A program made the position numbers and the translations under genes. Shown piece by piece: positions 1-10,882 of a stretch of 64,000 bases of DNA. Origin of the DNA: Carallia brachiata (taxonomy: Eukaryota; Streptophyta; Magnoliopsida; Malpighiales; Rhizophoraceae); the NCBI GenBank assembly GCA_021464245.1, contig JADCRB010000046.1:2511652-2575651 (forward strand), read 5' to 3'. Below the pieces are notes generated by a model. It saw only the letters and a program-made list of their open reading frames with translations, made no database searches and was not told the origin of the DNA. The stretch's first letter is position 1. Each line of letters begins with the position of its first letter.

Positions 1-870
1 TCTCCAGGGAAATTGTGTGCGCCACAAACCCTATGTCCCGCATCTCAGGTGTCTTCCATAAGTCCCTTTTTCTCCCCATATTACTGTTGGTGTCCCCAAG
101 GTACATCAACTTTGCAGTACCCGTCAACACCTCTACAGCTGCCTTCCGCATCGGTGGAATCACCTTTGCTGCCACCACTTTCTTCGTTAATATCATCCAC
201 CAGGTCCTCCAGCTTGTTAACTCCAATAACACCTTTCAGTTTGGCTGACATTCCCTCACTGGATTTTCCTGCTCTATTGCCAGACCCTGTGACTCAGTTG
301 TCTAGGCCATGTTCTCAGCAGATCCCAACGTTTACCCCATTAATATGTGATCCAATTGTTCATATTCCAGTTATTGATGTTTGCTCCTCGGGTCAGGGCT
401 ACCTGGTGAGCACTGGTCCCGGTATTTCAAGCACCATTCCACCATTGAACCCGAAACTTGTTAGCCCGTTGATTCCTCAAACTGACTCTGTCGTGGACAA
501 AGGTGCGAGAGAGACATTGCGGTTACTGATTAGTGGTTCAAGCCAGGCCATTCCTCCATTCATGGATGTTTTACCTGCCATTGTGAGGCACGCTGATGAG
601 GCTCAGACTGTAGTTGCTGGAAGCAGGGGCCTATATACTGGATACAGAGATGTTGATGCCATTGCAAACAGCATTGCTAAAATGAATCTGATTTCACTGT
701 CTGGGAGTTCCTTGGTAGATGGTGATGCGGGTCTGTGTGGCAGCTCTGGCACCTCAGATACTTTACCAGAGAGTCTTAATGTTTCGAAAAACAAACCTAG
801 TGATGTGGGTAAATCGACTTTAGATGAGAAGGGTGATTCCTCAAATGTAAGGGAAGAAAGTATCGATTGA
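1..870 (+). CDS. 3' end of an uncharacterised Ser/Pro-rich plant protein (5' end outside window)
   Basis: The frame is open from base 1 and ends with TGA at 868-870, so this is the last exon, or part of it, of a gene that begins upstream. About 289 residues are visible. The first half is rich in Ser, Pro, Leu and Thr with no obvious domain, transmembrane helix or signal peptide. The second half is more ordered, with a short motif around DVLPAIVRHADEAQTVVAG and a Ser/Lys/Asp-rich acidic C-terminus. I do not recognise a biochemical function. In Arabidopsis the neighbour of COI1 (At2g39950, from memory annotated as a flocculation-like protein) has this kind of composition, and the next gene here is also COI1, so orthology is plausible by position. 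Coding status is supported by the long open frame ending just before AT-rich non-coding DNA. Confidence 0.7.
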   Translation, partial: SPGKLCAPQTLCPASQVSSISPFFSPYYCWCPQGTSTLQYPSTPLQLPSASVESPLLPPLSSLISSTRSSSLLTPITPFSLADIPSLDFPALLPDPVTQLSRPCSQQIPTFTPLICDPIVHIPVIDVCSSGQGYLVSTGPGISSTIPPLNPKLVSPLIPQTDSVVDKGARETLRLLISGSSQAIPPFMDVLPAIVRHADEAQTVVAGSRGLYTGYRDVDAIANSIAKMNLISLSGSSLVDGDAGLCGSSGTSDTLPESLNVSKNKPSDVGKSTLDEKGDSSNVREESID

Positions 871-2960
871 TGCCATATCTCACTTTGAATTTTGCCCCTC
901 GGTAGTTCAGCTGTTCTGCAAAATGTAGATATATGTCCGCTGCCTGGCATTTTGAACTGTAATTAGTGCAAATCCTGCCATTTCAGCTGGGCGTTTGTTC
1001 ATTTTTTAAAAAACTCTGTTTTCTTGTGGAACCAACTTTGTAATATGTTTGAGATTGTCTTATGTGTAAGTATATATCTTCAAGTATTATTTAGGCAATT
1101 GTGAATTTTGCTACCGTTTGTGAATGTCCATGCGAGACAAGATGAGCCCAATTCTGCCACAGATTATTGTTAACGGATGAATAATGTTGCTTTCGTCACA
1201 GGCTTTTGTTATTAAATGATGCTTAATGTGCAGCAGGGCGATGCCTTTTTTTCTATTATTATGCTTCTGTTTTTTATTACCCTCATTTTGCGACCATCAT
1301 CGTATTGTTTCAAACATGTAGAACTAGGGGAGATGGTAGTGAAGGTATTAAGGAATTTTTGTGTCGTTGGGGGCTCCTGATTTGTGGTCTAAAATTGTTG
1401 ATCAACGAACCAACTCCAAAATGACTTGAGAGCCTAGACAGTTGAATGCTAGCTAGCCTTGGGTGTCAACCGCGGCGTCATTTGTCGCCAAATCGAGGGC
1501 ATGGTATTGGTTCTACTTGGTATCTTCTTTTCACTTCTTCACTTCGAATCCTATCCTGAATGGTTCAACATGGCGAGTTAAAAGAATGTTCTCTTTTTAA
1601 AACTTTTTTTTTTGGCTCCAATACGTCAACGTGGGATGGGGTGCGACGTAAGCAGCGCGGCAGCTATCCTGTAGATATTTTTGTAATTTATGATCTGTTT
1701 ATTTATTATAAAATAATTTATTTTTATAAAATATTTATTAAAAAAATATTTATAATGAAAATAATAATTTTTCTTTATCACTTATTTAAAGTACACTTTA
1801 TATTTTTCTTAAAAAATAACATTAATTCTATAAAAAGAGAAGTTATTTTTCTTAAAATTTTCAAAATTTTTCAAAATTTTTTCTAAATTATCTGTTATAA
1901 AATATTTTACGTAAAATAAATGCTGAAAATACAAAAAAAAATTATAAAACATTTTATAAGAAATAAATACACCTAAATTGTACAATTTTTTTCGCAGCAT
2001 ATACACGGTATGTGAAAAAAGAAAAAAAATTTTTAGAAACCTTTAAAACTCACTGCGAACAGTAAAAGACAGCAGATTTAACAACTATGCGCACAAAGAC
2101 ACGCGGCACTCCTGCATTACACGCCTGGTTGAGTTTGGAACTTTGGCAGTGAGCTAAGCCTGTGTTTCGAGTTGATGGAACTTGTGTGGACCCACTTAAG
2201 AGGATTCGCGTCTTGTCACTTGCAAGATAAGGAAGTTGAAGAAGTTGATCATTTGTTTTATTATTGAAAAAAATATTTTTTAATTTTTCAGGTTAAAAAT
2301 TTAATTTCATCAGTCTCTTTTTTTATATATAATTAATAAGTTTCTGTATAAATAAAAAAAATAAAAAAGTTAGAAAGTGCTGAATAAAAATTTAATGTTA
2401 ATATTTCATATGATCAATACATATCTTTATAAAAAAAAAAATAAAAAGTGCTGAATAAAAATTTAATATTAATATTTTATACTTAAAGTTGCACCAAAAT
2501 TGAAAGACAAATTAAAGGACAATAAATAACGTAACAATAGTAATAAATGCGTGAATGTAGCTAAAACTAGTAATATGGTCAAGAAGTCGGCATTACGAGG
2601 GTATTCTTCTAACAACCATATTAGACCGGTCTATCAGGTCTGGCGAAGACTATTCTGAGACTTTCCGTAAAACTCACATCTCATCCATCCGCGGATGGTC
2701 AGTACGGCCGATCCTAACAGGGAATCTTTTGCCCTCTGTTCCTTTGAATATTCGTTCATTTATTCACTGTTGGCCGATGCATCTCGCGTTACAGTTCTAA
2801 AATTTTATCGTTCACATCTTGTTATAAATTTTCTTCTACAGAGTTTTCATAGCTCAAATTTTGCAGCTTTTTTGAAGAAAGAATTTTTATGGTTCTGTAA
2901 ATTACAGTGATTTTTTCTTTTATTTTTTTTTTTTAACTTTATTTAGCTGAAGAAGCGATA
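871..2960. other. Intergenic region upstream of the COI1-like gene
   Basis: The first few hundred bases are probably the 3' UTR of the preceding gene. From about 1670 to 2030 the sequence becomes extremely AT-rich, with many short TTATAAAA-type inverted motifs, and could be a decayed MITE, but no clear termini or target duplication were found. A partial tandem duplication lies at about 2350-2490. The last 200 bases should hold the promoter and 5' UTR of the COI1-like gene, with a T-rich stretch just before its ATG. Confidence 0.5.
2350..2490. repeat. AT-rich direct duplication, about 71-bp period, two copies
   Basis: The block containing AAGTGCTGAATAAAAATTTA occurs at about 2375 and again at about 2446, each preceded by an A-rich run and followed by a TTAATATTT-like stretch. 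This is a simple two-copy tandem duplication in non-coding DNA. Confidence 0.7.
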
Positions 2961-5870
2961 ATGGGAGAGGATCAGAATAATATTAATAATAATAATAATA
3001 AAGTTAATAAAACGAGTAGCGGCGGCCTGCCCGACGTCGTTTTAGACTGCCTGATCCCGTACATCCGAGAGCCACGGGACCGGGCCGCTGTGTCGTTGGT
3101 TTGTCGCCGATGGTACGAGCTGGAAGCGCTGACGCGGAAGCACGTAACGATCGCTCTATGCTACGCCGCAAGCCCGGAACAGCTCCGGCGTCGGTTCAGG
3201 CACCTCGAATCGCTGAAGCTGAAAGGGAAGCCGAGGGCCGACCTGTTCAATTTGATACAGGAGGATTGGGGAGGGTTCGCGGCCCCGTGGGTTACAGAAA
3301 TAGCGGAGTCTTTCCATTGCTTGAAGTCCCTCCATTTCCGGCGCATGATTGTGAAGGATTCGGATCTGGAGCTACTCGCCGGGTCGCGCGGCCGGATTTT
3401 GCAGCACTTGAAGCTTGACAAGTGCTCTGGCTTGTCTACCGATGGGCTTTGGCACGTGGGTCGCTCCTGCAGGTACTCCAAAATTAAAAATTATGCTTTT
3501 AACTTAATAAGAAATGTTGGGTGTGTGGTTTCAGCAGTTAGGAATTTGATTTTTAATGCGATTTATCTTCCATTTGAATTTCGTCAATTGTTGTTAGAGT
3601 CTCTTTTGAGCGTTAAGAGTGACATGTAACTCGTATTATAAATTTCTTCGCATTTGTACATCTTGGGAGAGTGAAACCTCTTATCACTAAACTTTTTTCA
3701 TTAAAAAAAATTATTGGGTCTCACTAATAAATTATAGCTCAATCGGAGTCCGCTTTAAGGTCTAGAGTTAGAGGCAGTTAACCAAAAAAAAAAACAAAAA
3801 GGGAGAAAATGTTGGGTCTATGAGTTTCTGGACTCATTTTTTATTACTCTCTGTTTAACACTAAGATTGCCTTAGAAGCTATGAATGAATTGTATGTCTT
3901 GTTTGTGAAAAGTATTGCAAGTATTCATTGTTATACTGAATCCGGTGCTTTTGCATTATCAGGCAGCTGAGAACATTATGTTTGGAAGAGAGTGCAATTT
4001 TAGAGAAAGATGGCCGCTGGATCCGTGAGCTTGCCATGAACAATAATGTTCTTGAGACACTGAATTTTTATATGACAGAACTTAACAAAATTAGATATGA
4101 AGACCTTGAGCTCATTGCAAAAAATTGTCGTTCCTTAGCGTCTGTGAAAATCAGTGACCACGAAATCTTGGACCTTCTTGGTTTCTTGCGCGCTGCAGCT
4201 GCTTTAGAAGAATTTCATGGGGCTTCCTTTAACGATCGACCGGAGAAGTACTCGAATGTGACGTTTCCAGCAACGTTACGTTGTTTGGGTTTAACTTTCA
4301 TGGGGAAGAATGAAATGCAAATAGTGTTCCCATTTGCTTCCCTTCTTAAGAAGTTGGATCTCCTATTTGCATTGCTTGACACGGAGGACCATTGCCTTTT
4401 AATTCCAAAGTGCCCCAACCTAGAAGTTCTTGAGGTACAATCACATATTCAACATGCATGTTTCTTTTATATGTCGTTCTGTTTTGATTATGTATTATTC
4501 GGTATTCAGTCGGGATTAAGACAAGCTATTTTCACTCTCTCAAGTTTATGTACACGTGAATTCTTGTTCTTTGAGTGTGCCAAAGTTGGCAATTTATTAG
4601 TGTATAGTGTATGCATGAAACTCGCCACACTATTTGCAATAGCGCCCTCAATTATCTCAATGTTTGTTCGCGGCATCTTGGATATACTTTAGGTTATAGT
4701 TTTGCTATATTGGGCTTTGCCTCTTGTCTTATTATGCCCTTGATGATTGGTGAAATATTATTTTTGTGTTTTTTTTTAATTTATATGATTAGTGATCTAA
4801 TAATTTTTTAACTGCTTCGTGAATGAAACTTTTTTTCTATCCTTTTTGCCTAAATTTGAGGGTTCATCTAGGCCTTGAGAGATTTAATTGCATGAAATAA
4901 CTGTCAAGTTTTGGAAACACGGACAAACAGAAATACCTAAATCAAGGAGAAGTTTTTGAAAAACTAACTGATGTCAATAGTCTTATTTGCATATTGTGCT
5001 GTGTTTGTTACACACATGTTTAAAAATAGCATGAAAATTCATTTTCTGCGTGGGCAGACTAGAGATGTTATCGGAGACAGAGGACTGGAAGTTCTCGCCA
5101 GGAGTTGTAACCGACTAAAGAGGCTTAGAATTGAGCGTGGTGCAGACGAGGAAGATGAAGAAGGCGTAGTTTCACAAAGAGGATTAATCGCTTTGGCTGA
5201 AGGTTGCCTGGAACTCGAGTACTTGGCAGTTTATGTTTCTGATATCACAAATGGTGCTCTGGAATCTTTTGGTACCTATTCAAAGAACCTTAAAGATTTT
5301 CGTCTGGCTTTGCTTGATCGAGAAGAGAGAATAACTGATCTGCCACTTGATAATGGAGTTCGGGCTCTATTAAGGGGCTGCAAAAAGCTCCAAAAGTTTG
5401 CTCTGTGTCTCAGGCAAGGTGGCTTGACTGATGTGGGTCTAGGTTATATTGGACAGTACGGCCGAAATGTTAGATGGATGGTTCTGAGTTACCTTGGGGA
5501 GTCCGACAATGGCCTTATAGAATTATCTAAAGGATGTCCTAGCCTGAAAAAATTGGAAATAGCGGGCTGTTGCTTCAGCGAAAAAGCGTTGGCCAGGGCT
5601 GTAATGCAGCTGCCTTCTCTGAGGTATCTATGGGTGCAACGTTATAGACAATCATCAGTAAGTTCTCTTGATCTATTAACAATGGCCCGCCCATTTTGGA
5701 ATATTGAGTTGATCCCTTCCCGAGAGATTGTCATGGTTAATCAGGTTGGAGAAGATGTTGTGGTTGAGTATCCGACCAATGTGCTTGCATATTACTCCCT
5801 TGCTGGGCCAAGAACAGATTTTCCAGATAATGTTGTTCCGTTGTATCCAGTGAAGTTGAATTCCACATAG
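2961..5870 (+). CDS. COI1: COI1-type F-box/LRR jasmonate co-receptor, with altered hormone pocket
   Basis: F-box subunit of an SCF E3 ligase; COI1 binds JA-Ile and recruits JAZ repressors in the nucleus. Three exons: 2961-3472, 3963-4434, 5058-5870, giving 598 aa (Arabidopsis COI1 is 592), with the same three-exon layout. An N-terminal Asn run from AAT repeats precedes the F-box (about residues 22-62), followed by leucine-rich repeats to the C-terminus. Conserved COI1 residues include Arg92 (R85), Arg352 (R348), Tyr387 (Y386), Arg410 (R409), Trp520 (W519), and the inositol-phosphate-site residues in HFRRMIV and KRLRIERG. Two JA-Ile contacts differ: Tyr444 is Cys445 (TGT at 5406-5408) and Arg496 is Ala497 (GCG at 5562-5564). 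Residue numbering of COI1 is from memory, but the motif alignment is unambiguous. The gene is uninterrupted. It may be the sole receptor or a diverged paralogue. Confidence 0.93.
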
Positions 5871-6588
5871 TGCTGTCTATGAAGTACGGTGGTTTCAGTT
5901 TTCATTTCTAGACCCTTTTCCTGTAAGAAGCTTCCTTTCACAACTCAACACTGATTTCTATTAGTTCTTGCAGTGCAATTCATATTCAGTTAGACGAAGA
6001 ATAGCAGCATAAGCATAAAATGTTTTCATGGTAAGGACTACTTGAATACATCAACCGTGGCTCAAGGTGACAGTATAGAGGAATAGTCTTCCTTCTAAAA
6101 TGAAACGCTGGGCCCGCGCTCCACCAACATTGCCACATAAAACAATTGGAGGCCGGCCAGTTAACACCATTTATAGCGCACAAAAAAAAGAGTTGAGCCA
6201 TCACCAATAGCTGAAGTGGTTGAAGGCAAGGCAGCGGCCTTCAATTGAAAAATTGGAGTTTTCCAATTTCTTTCTCACTCCTTCCCTCAAATGATGGCCT
6301 TGCCATCTTCTGTTGAGACCCAAAAAGAAAAGCACCCCAATGCATGTTAGCACACATGATGATAAGGGGCCTCGTTCAGCCCAACCGTTACTTCATTTTA
6401 TGAGAAGGCCGAACGCAAGCACGTACAGGGATCCATCAACGGTTGTTGCTAGACAAATTGGAGTCTAAATGCCTAGAATGATTAGACCCTAGATGTTTTA
6501 GATTTGTACGCACTTCGGCCTTCCATACTTCCTAAAAAAAAAAAAAAAACAAAAAGAAGGCCAAATGCACCACATGTCAAAAGAGATA
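5871..6588. other. 3' flank of the COI1-like gene
   Basis: Probable 3' UTR followed by unremarkable non-coding sequence. No open frame, RNA gene or repeat is convincing here. Confidence 0.5.
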
Positions 6589-7080
6589 TCAATATTTTTA
6601 ATCATAAATTTTTAAATTTTTTTATGTTTAAATTTTAAATTTTTTTGACATTTCATTTGAATTATAAACCTTTTGATTTCATACTACTTCAGTCTTTTAA
6701 ATTACAAAAAGTGGTCAATCGATTAATAAATGAGTTTAACTTAATAAAAATTATTTAAAAAAGGTTAAATATATGAATTAAATATTTTTTTCATCAACAA
6801 AATATGCATATTAAATATTTTTTTAATCAAAAAATATACAAATTAAATAAGTAATATGCATATTTTTGATAGAAAATACATTCAATTCATATATTTAATT
6901 TTTTTTTAAATAATTTTTTGTAAAGTTAAATTTTTTTTTAATAGATTGATCATTTTTGGTAAACAGAGAAACTGATTTGATAGAAAATCAAAAAGTTTAG
7001 AACTCAAATTAAATATCAAAAAAGTTTAGAACTCAAATGTAAAAAAATTTAAAAGTTTAAGATTAAAAATATTAATATTC
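6589..7080. mobile_element. Foldback MITE, copy 1 (long inverted repeats of about 200 bp)
   Basis: The left half, from about 6589, reads as the reverse complement of the right half ending near 7080. Matching landmarks are AATATTTTTAATC at the outer ends, a TTAGAACTCAAAT-type block, AAAGTGGTCAATCGATTAA (left, about 6708) against TTAATAGATTGATCATTTTT (right), and TTAAATATATGAATT near the centre. There is no coding capacity. A related element lies at 34915-35430. The exact target-site duplication is obscured by AT-rich flanks. Confidence 0.8.
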
Positions 7081-9884
7081 CCGTCTAAAAAGCCATAAAA
7101 GGAGCCTTTGAAGACGGAAGGGATGTCATTTGCAACCCAAATCTATTTGCAATTGGAGGCTCCAATAACATTTTTATTCACTAATTGTAGACATTCAAAT
7201 TAAGATTATTTTGAATCAAAAAAAAAAAAAAAGATTCTTTTCCTCCCAGCCAAAACTTTTTTAAGTACCCTTATCATTACTCGTATTCCAGCATATGGAC
7301 CTATTTTTGTACTTTTATTTTTTAAAAAAAAATTAATAGAGGTTTTTTTAACCCATTTCTCTGCTTTTGTTTTAGGTCAGGGTCCTTTAGAATGCACTGG
7401 ACTTAGATATGAATTCATGGACGTTTAATTTTCCAAAATTAACGAAAATCCATGCGCTTTAATTTTCACAAAAAAATTTTGATTCTGTGAAAACGGGAGC
7501 TCACTTGCTATTTGAAACTGTCACGGGACTGGAGGGTGCAGAATCTAACCTTAAGTCCAGCTTCGTCAAATTAGAGGAAAATTCTGGATTAGACAGGCTT
7601 TTTATTTGCTGGATGATTATAACAACTTAAGGCATCCAATCATCAAAATCTTGAATTTTTTGAGGACTTAATTGACCAAAAGTGGGAGATCGTCTAATCA
7701 ACCACAGGAGTTTCATTTTCCATGGAACGTTGAAAATTCATTATTTTTTGTTCTTTCGAGTGGCAGACTTCTAAGAAAAAGAAGTCAATGATATTAATCA
7801 GGAGGAAGAGCACCAAATGCCATTGAGCCTTGTCAATTCACATGTCTTTGTGTCCACTAATGGGCAGATGGCCGATAAATAGTGCAGAAACATTTCTGAA
7901 CTGTACCTCCTGGCTTGGTGCCTTTTTATTTTTCGCAGGGCAGCCTTGGCTTTATCAAGGAACATTTTGTGTCCAGGTGAAATGTAAATGTCCGGGCATT
8001 CCATTATTGAACCAGGATGAAGAGAAGTGGAAAATTCTGTGCTGCTTGAATTTTCAGGTTAGGAAAACAATGGTGAGAGTCCACATGTTGGTCCCAGGTG
8101 GAACCCCACAAAATCAAGAATTGTTGAGAGTTCAAGACTGACGAAAAGTCCGACATCAAAAAAAAAAAAAAACCAAAGAGCAAGCAAAATATAAAGATGT
8201 AAAAACTCATAACCATTGTCTAAAAATTTAAGGGAAAAAATAGTGTCAAGGTCAATTGTGTCTAGCTTATTATTGATAATATCTAAATTTGCACTTTTAG
8301 ATATTTATGGACATGCTTAAAAAGTCAATATAGAAGGACTCACATTTAAAAAAAAAGGCAAAACTTTATAATCCAATACCTTAAAATTTTTAATAAGAAG
8401 TCCATTCTTGATGCTCTCTCATTTTAAGGTCCCCAGCAAAATACCAACAAGAACCCCCTACGGCTTTAAATGACGGTGATTATCTTCATGGAATGGTAAA
8501 CTGAAGGATTTAAGATCCTCACATAGGTCAATTAGATGAATCTGAGTAAACCCTGGCCCACGCATGGAACTTGCGAGGGTATATTGAATAAAAAAAAAAT
8601 TCGAGGGTATTTGAAGAGCGAGCAACCGACATATTTGTGAAGATTTTCTGCTTTCTTTTAAATATAATGCATAAAGATTGTGGTGCAACTTTCTTTGATT
8701 AAAATTGGAATAAAGTGGCAAGAATGATTTCTTATGCAACTTGCAAAAAGGCTCAAACTTTACAGGTCATTATTGTAAAGCTAATATCTTTTTTATTATT
8801 ATAAAAATAATTTTTTAAATTTAATATATTTTAATAATTTAATAATTTAAATCATTAAATATCTATTATTTATTTAAATTTATGTCTTACAAAATATTTA
8901 TGATGTCCATTTCGACAAAAGGATGTTAAAAAGGAGGCGGCTATTGTGCAGCTTTTTCTGAAAGCTCCACCGTGACGTGGCTCAAATGGCTCTCCCACAT
9001 TGAGCCACGTCATCAATTGCTATCTTACCAAACCGAAAAAAGCTGAAAAAATGGGCACCCATTTGAGTCGGCTGGTTTATCGATTTGTAACTGTTTCTCA
9101 AAATACTCTTGTTTTAAAATTGAACTTAACCGAATTATGAACCCATTTTCAATTTTTATCAGTTCGGTCCGATCCGATTTATTGGACATGTTGCTTCGGA
9201 TACTTTAATTCCCACTTTTCGCTTCAAAAAATGATACATTTTACGTGGGGCACTACAATAATACTGAAAAATTTTATGCGAGAGTTTTATTAAAAAATAA
9301 TAATATTTTTATTTTTTATAACGATATTTTTATTTTTTATAATTTAAAAATATTTTTATGTATTTTTATATTTTATTGTAAAAAATATAACACTAATCTT
9401 AAAACCTTAAGACGCCATTTCATTTTAATAAAATTTTTTTGATACTGTAATATTTTTCTTTTAAGTGATAAAGTGTTGCACAATGACACGGATTTATGAC
9501 TCCGAGCCGCCCCGAGCTCACATTACAATCGCAACTAATATTTGTGTTCTTATTATTTATAGGTAAAAGTCTATAATCACAAATCTGATGATAGATTATA
9601 AACTTGCATAAATGTCGTTATTTTGAGTTCAACATACTTTAAAGATAAAATTTTGAAATTGAAAAATTCTCGCTAAAATTATCCAGCATGTGCAACAATT
9701 ATAACAAAATGTATTAAAAAAATAATAAATATGTGTAACAGAATTTTTAGAACATGCAGTAAGACATGTTGTATTACATAATAACGATTTCGTTGCATTT
9801 TTTTACACGTTTCACCTTCTATCATGTTTTGCTTATGGTATTACTATTATTGTTTTTTTTTTTTTGGAAGCAATGTTGCGCATT
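7081..9884. other. Gene-free stretch, mostly AT-rich
   Basis: No gene is recognised. The region contains poly-A and poly-T runs, short open frames without family resemblance, and a strong hairpin at about 8949-9048, listed separately. Confidence 0.5.
8949..9048. repeat. Nested hairpin with ACGT-core arms
   Basis: TGACGTGGCTCAA at 8973-8985 is the perfect reverse complement of TTGAGCCACGTCA at 9000-9012, with a 14-base loop. An outer pair, CAGCTTTTT near 8949 and AAAAAGCTG near 9040, nests around it. The arms contain TGACGTGG, the typical plant bZIP core. It could be the core of a small transposon or a transcribed hairpin; nothing here decides between them. Confidence 0.6.
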
Positions 9885-9898
9885 TTGTCAAGTTTGTT

Positions 9899-10882
9899 TT
9901 TTTTTTTTAACAGAAAAGCAAATTATATTAATATAAGGAGAAGATACGAAACCTACAAAAAAGTAAATTTAAAAACTCCAGGTCATACATATTTCTAAAA
10001 TGGAAAAACATTGGAGGAGATAGAAGAAATGGATAGAAAAGTATTAATAATATAACTATAAGATATATTTGTACAACAATATTGACTTTTTGTACAACAA
10101 AAAATAATGTGATAATTTCTTATTACACATTTTACTAATTTTGTTGCATAAATAATAATAATCGTTACATTATTGACAAATTTTCTATCCACCAACTTAC
10201 ATCTCTGTAACGGAACTCTAAAATAAATGAATTTTATACTCAAAATGCTGAGAGCTCAGAGATAAAACAATCAAATAGACTCATAGGCCCAACCAAACAA
10301 CAACAAAATAGGGTCACCACCTGCCAACGCAGGCGGCGACACCTTGATTGGACGAACGCCAATGAAGGGAACAGGCTTCGACGCATGAAGTAGATAAACA
10401 TGAGAAAGGCGACAGCTGGATAACTGGCCCCTAGTGCCTCAGTGCAGCCGTGAAGAAACCCAGGTTGGTCTCACTCGACAGCGACTGTCACAGGGAGGTT
10501 GGCGGCGACTCCACCTCCAACCCCCAACACTCAAGGCAGGCAATCTAACGTCCAAAAGGAGTCTGTACAAGGCTGGATGGAGTCAAAAGGAGGGAAGTCC
10601 TCACTCTTGCGCCTAATCAGAGCTAAGTGAAAGGTTAGGAGACGCAGCGGCGGACGAGAAAGAAACGTAAAAAACGAACCCAAACTGCAGCAATCTGAGG
10701 CATTGAAATCCCACTAAAATTGCAAACACAAGATCAACCAAACCTGAAGATCAGAACCAAAGCCCACTGAGGAGCACCCGACAGCATAGATGCCGAGCCA
10801 ACCATGCAAGATGACAATCGGTAGAAAACAACATAGAAAAAACCTCCCAACACATGATAGCACAGAGAAGCACCACTTATCC
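9899..10882 (-). mobile_element. 5'-truncated LINE-like retroposon, antisense, with target-site duplication
   Basis: A block of about 984 bp is flanked by TTGTCAAGTTTGTT (9885-9898) and TTGTCAAATTTGTT (10883-10896), a 14-bp duplication with one mismatch. It begins on the plus strand with a T run, which is a poly(A) tail in antisense, directly preceded on the element's own strand by TTTGCTTTTCTGTT. Base composition is distinctly more GC-rich in its distal half than in the surroundings. No intact reverse transcriptase frame is visible, so it is a dead, 5'-truncated 3' UTR copy. A non-LTR element is inferred from the tail plus variable-length duplication. Confidence 0.75.

Noticed and set aside
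1670..2030. Possible AT-rich MITE upstream of the COI1-like gene
   Set aside because: Many short palindromic AT motifs but no defined termini or target duplication.
3101..3481. Overlapping open frames on both strands inside COI1 exon 1
   Set aside because: They are shadows of the GC-rich F-box exon in other frames.
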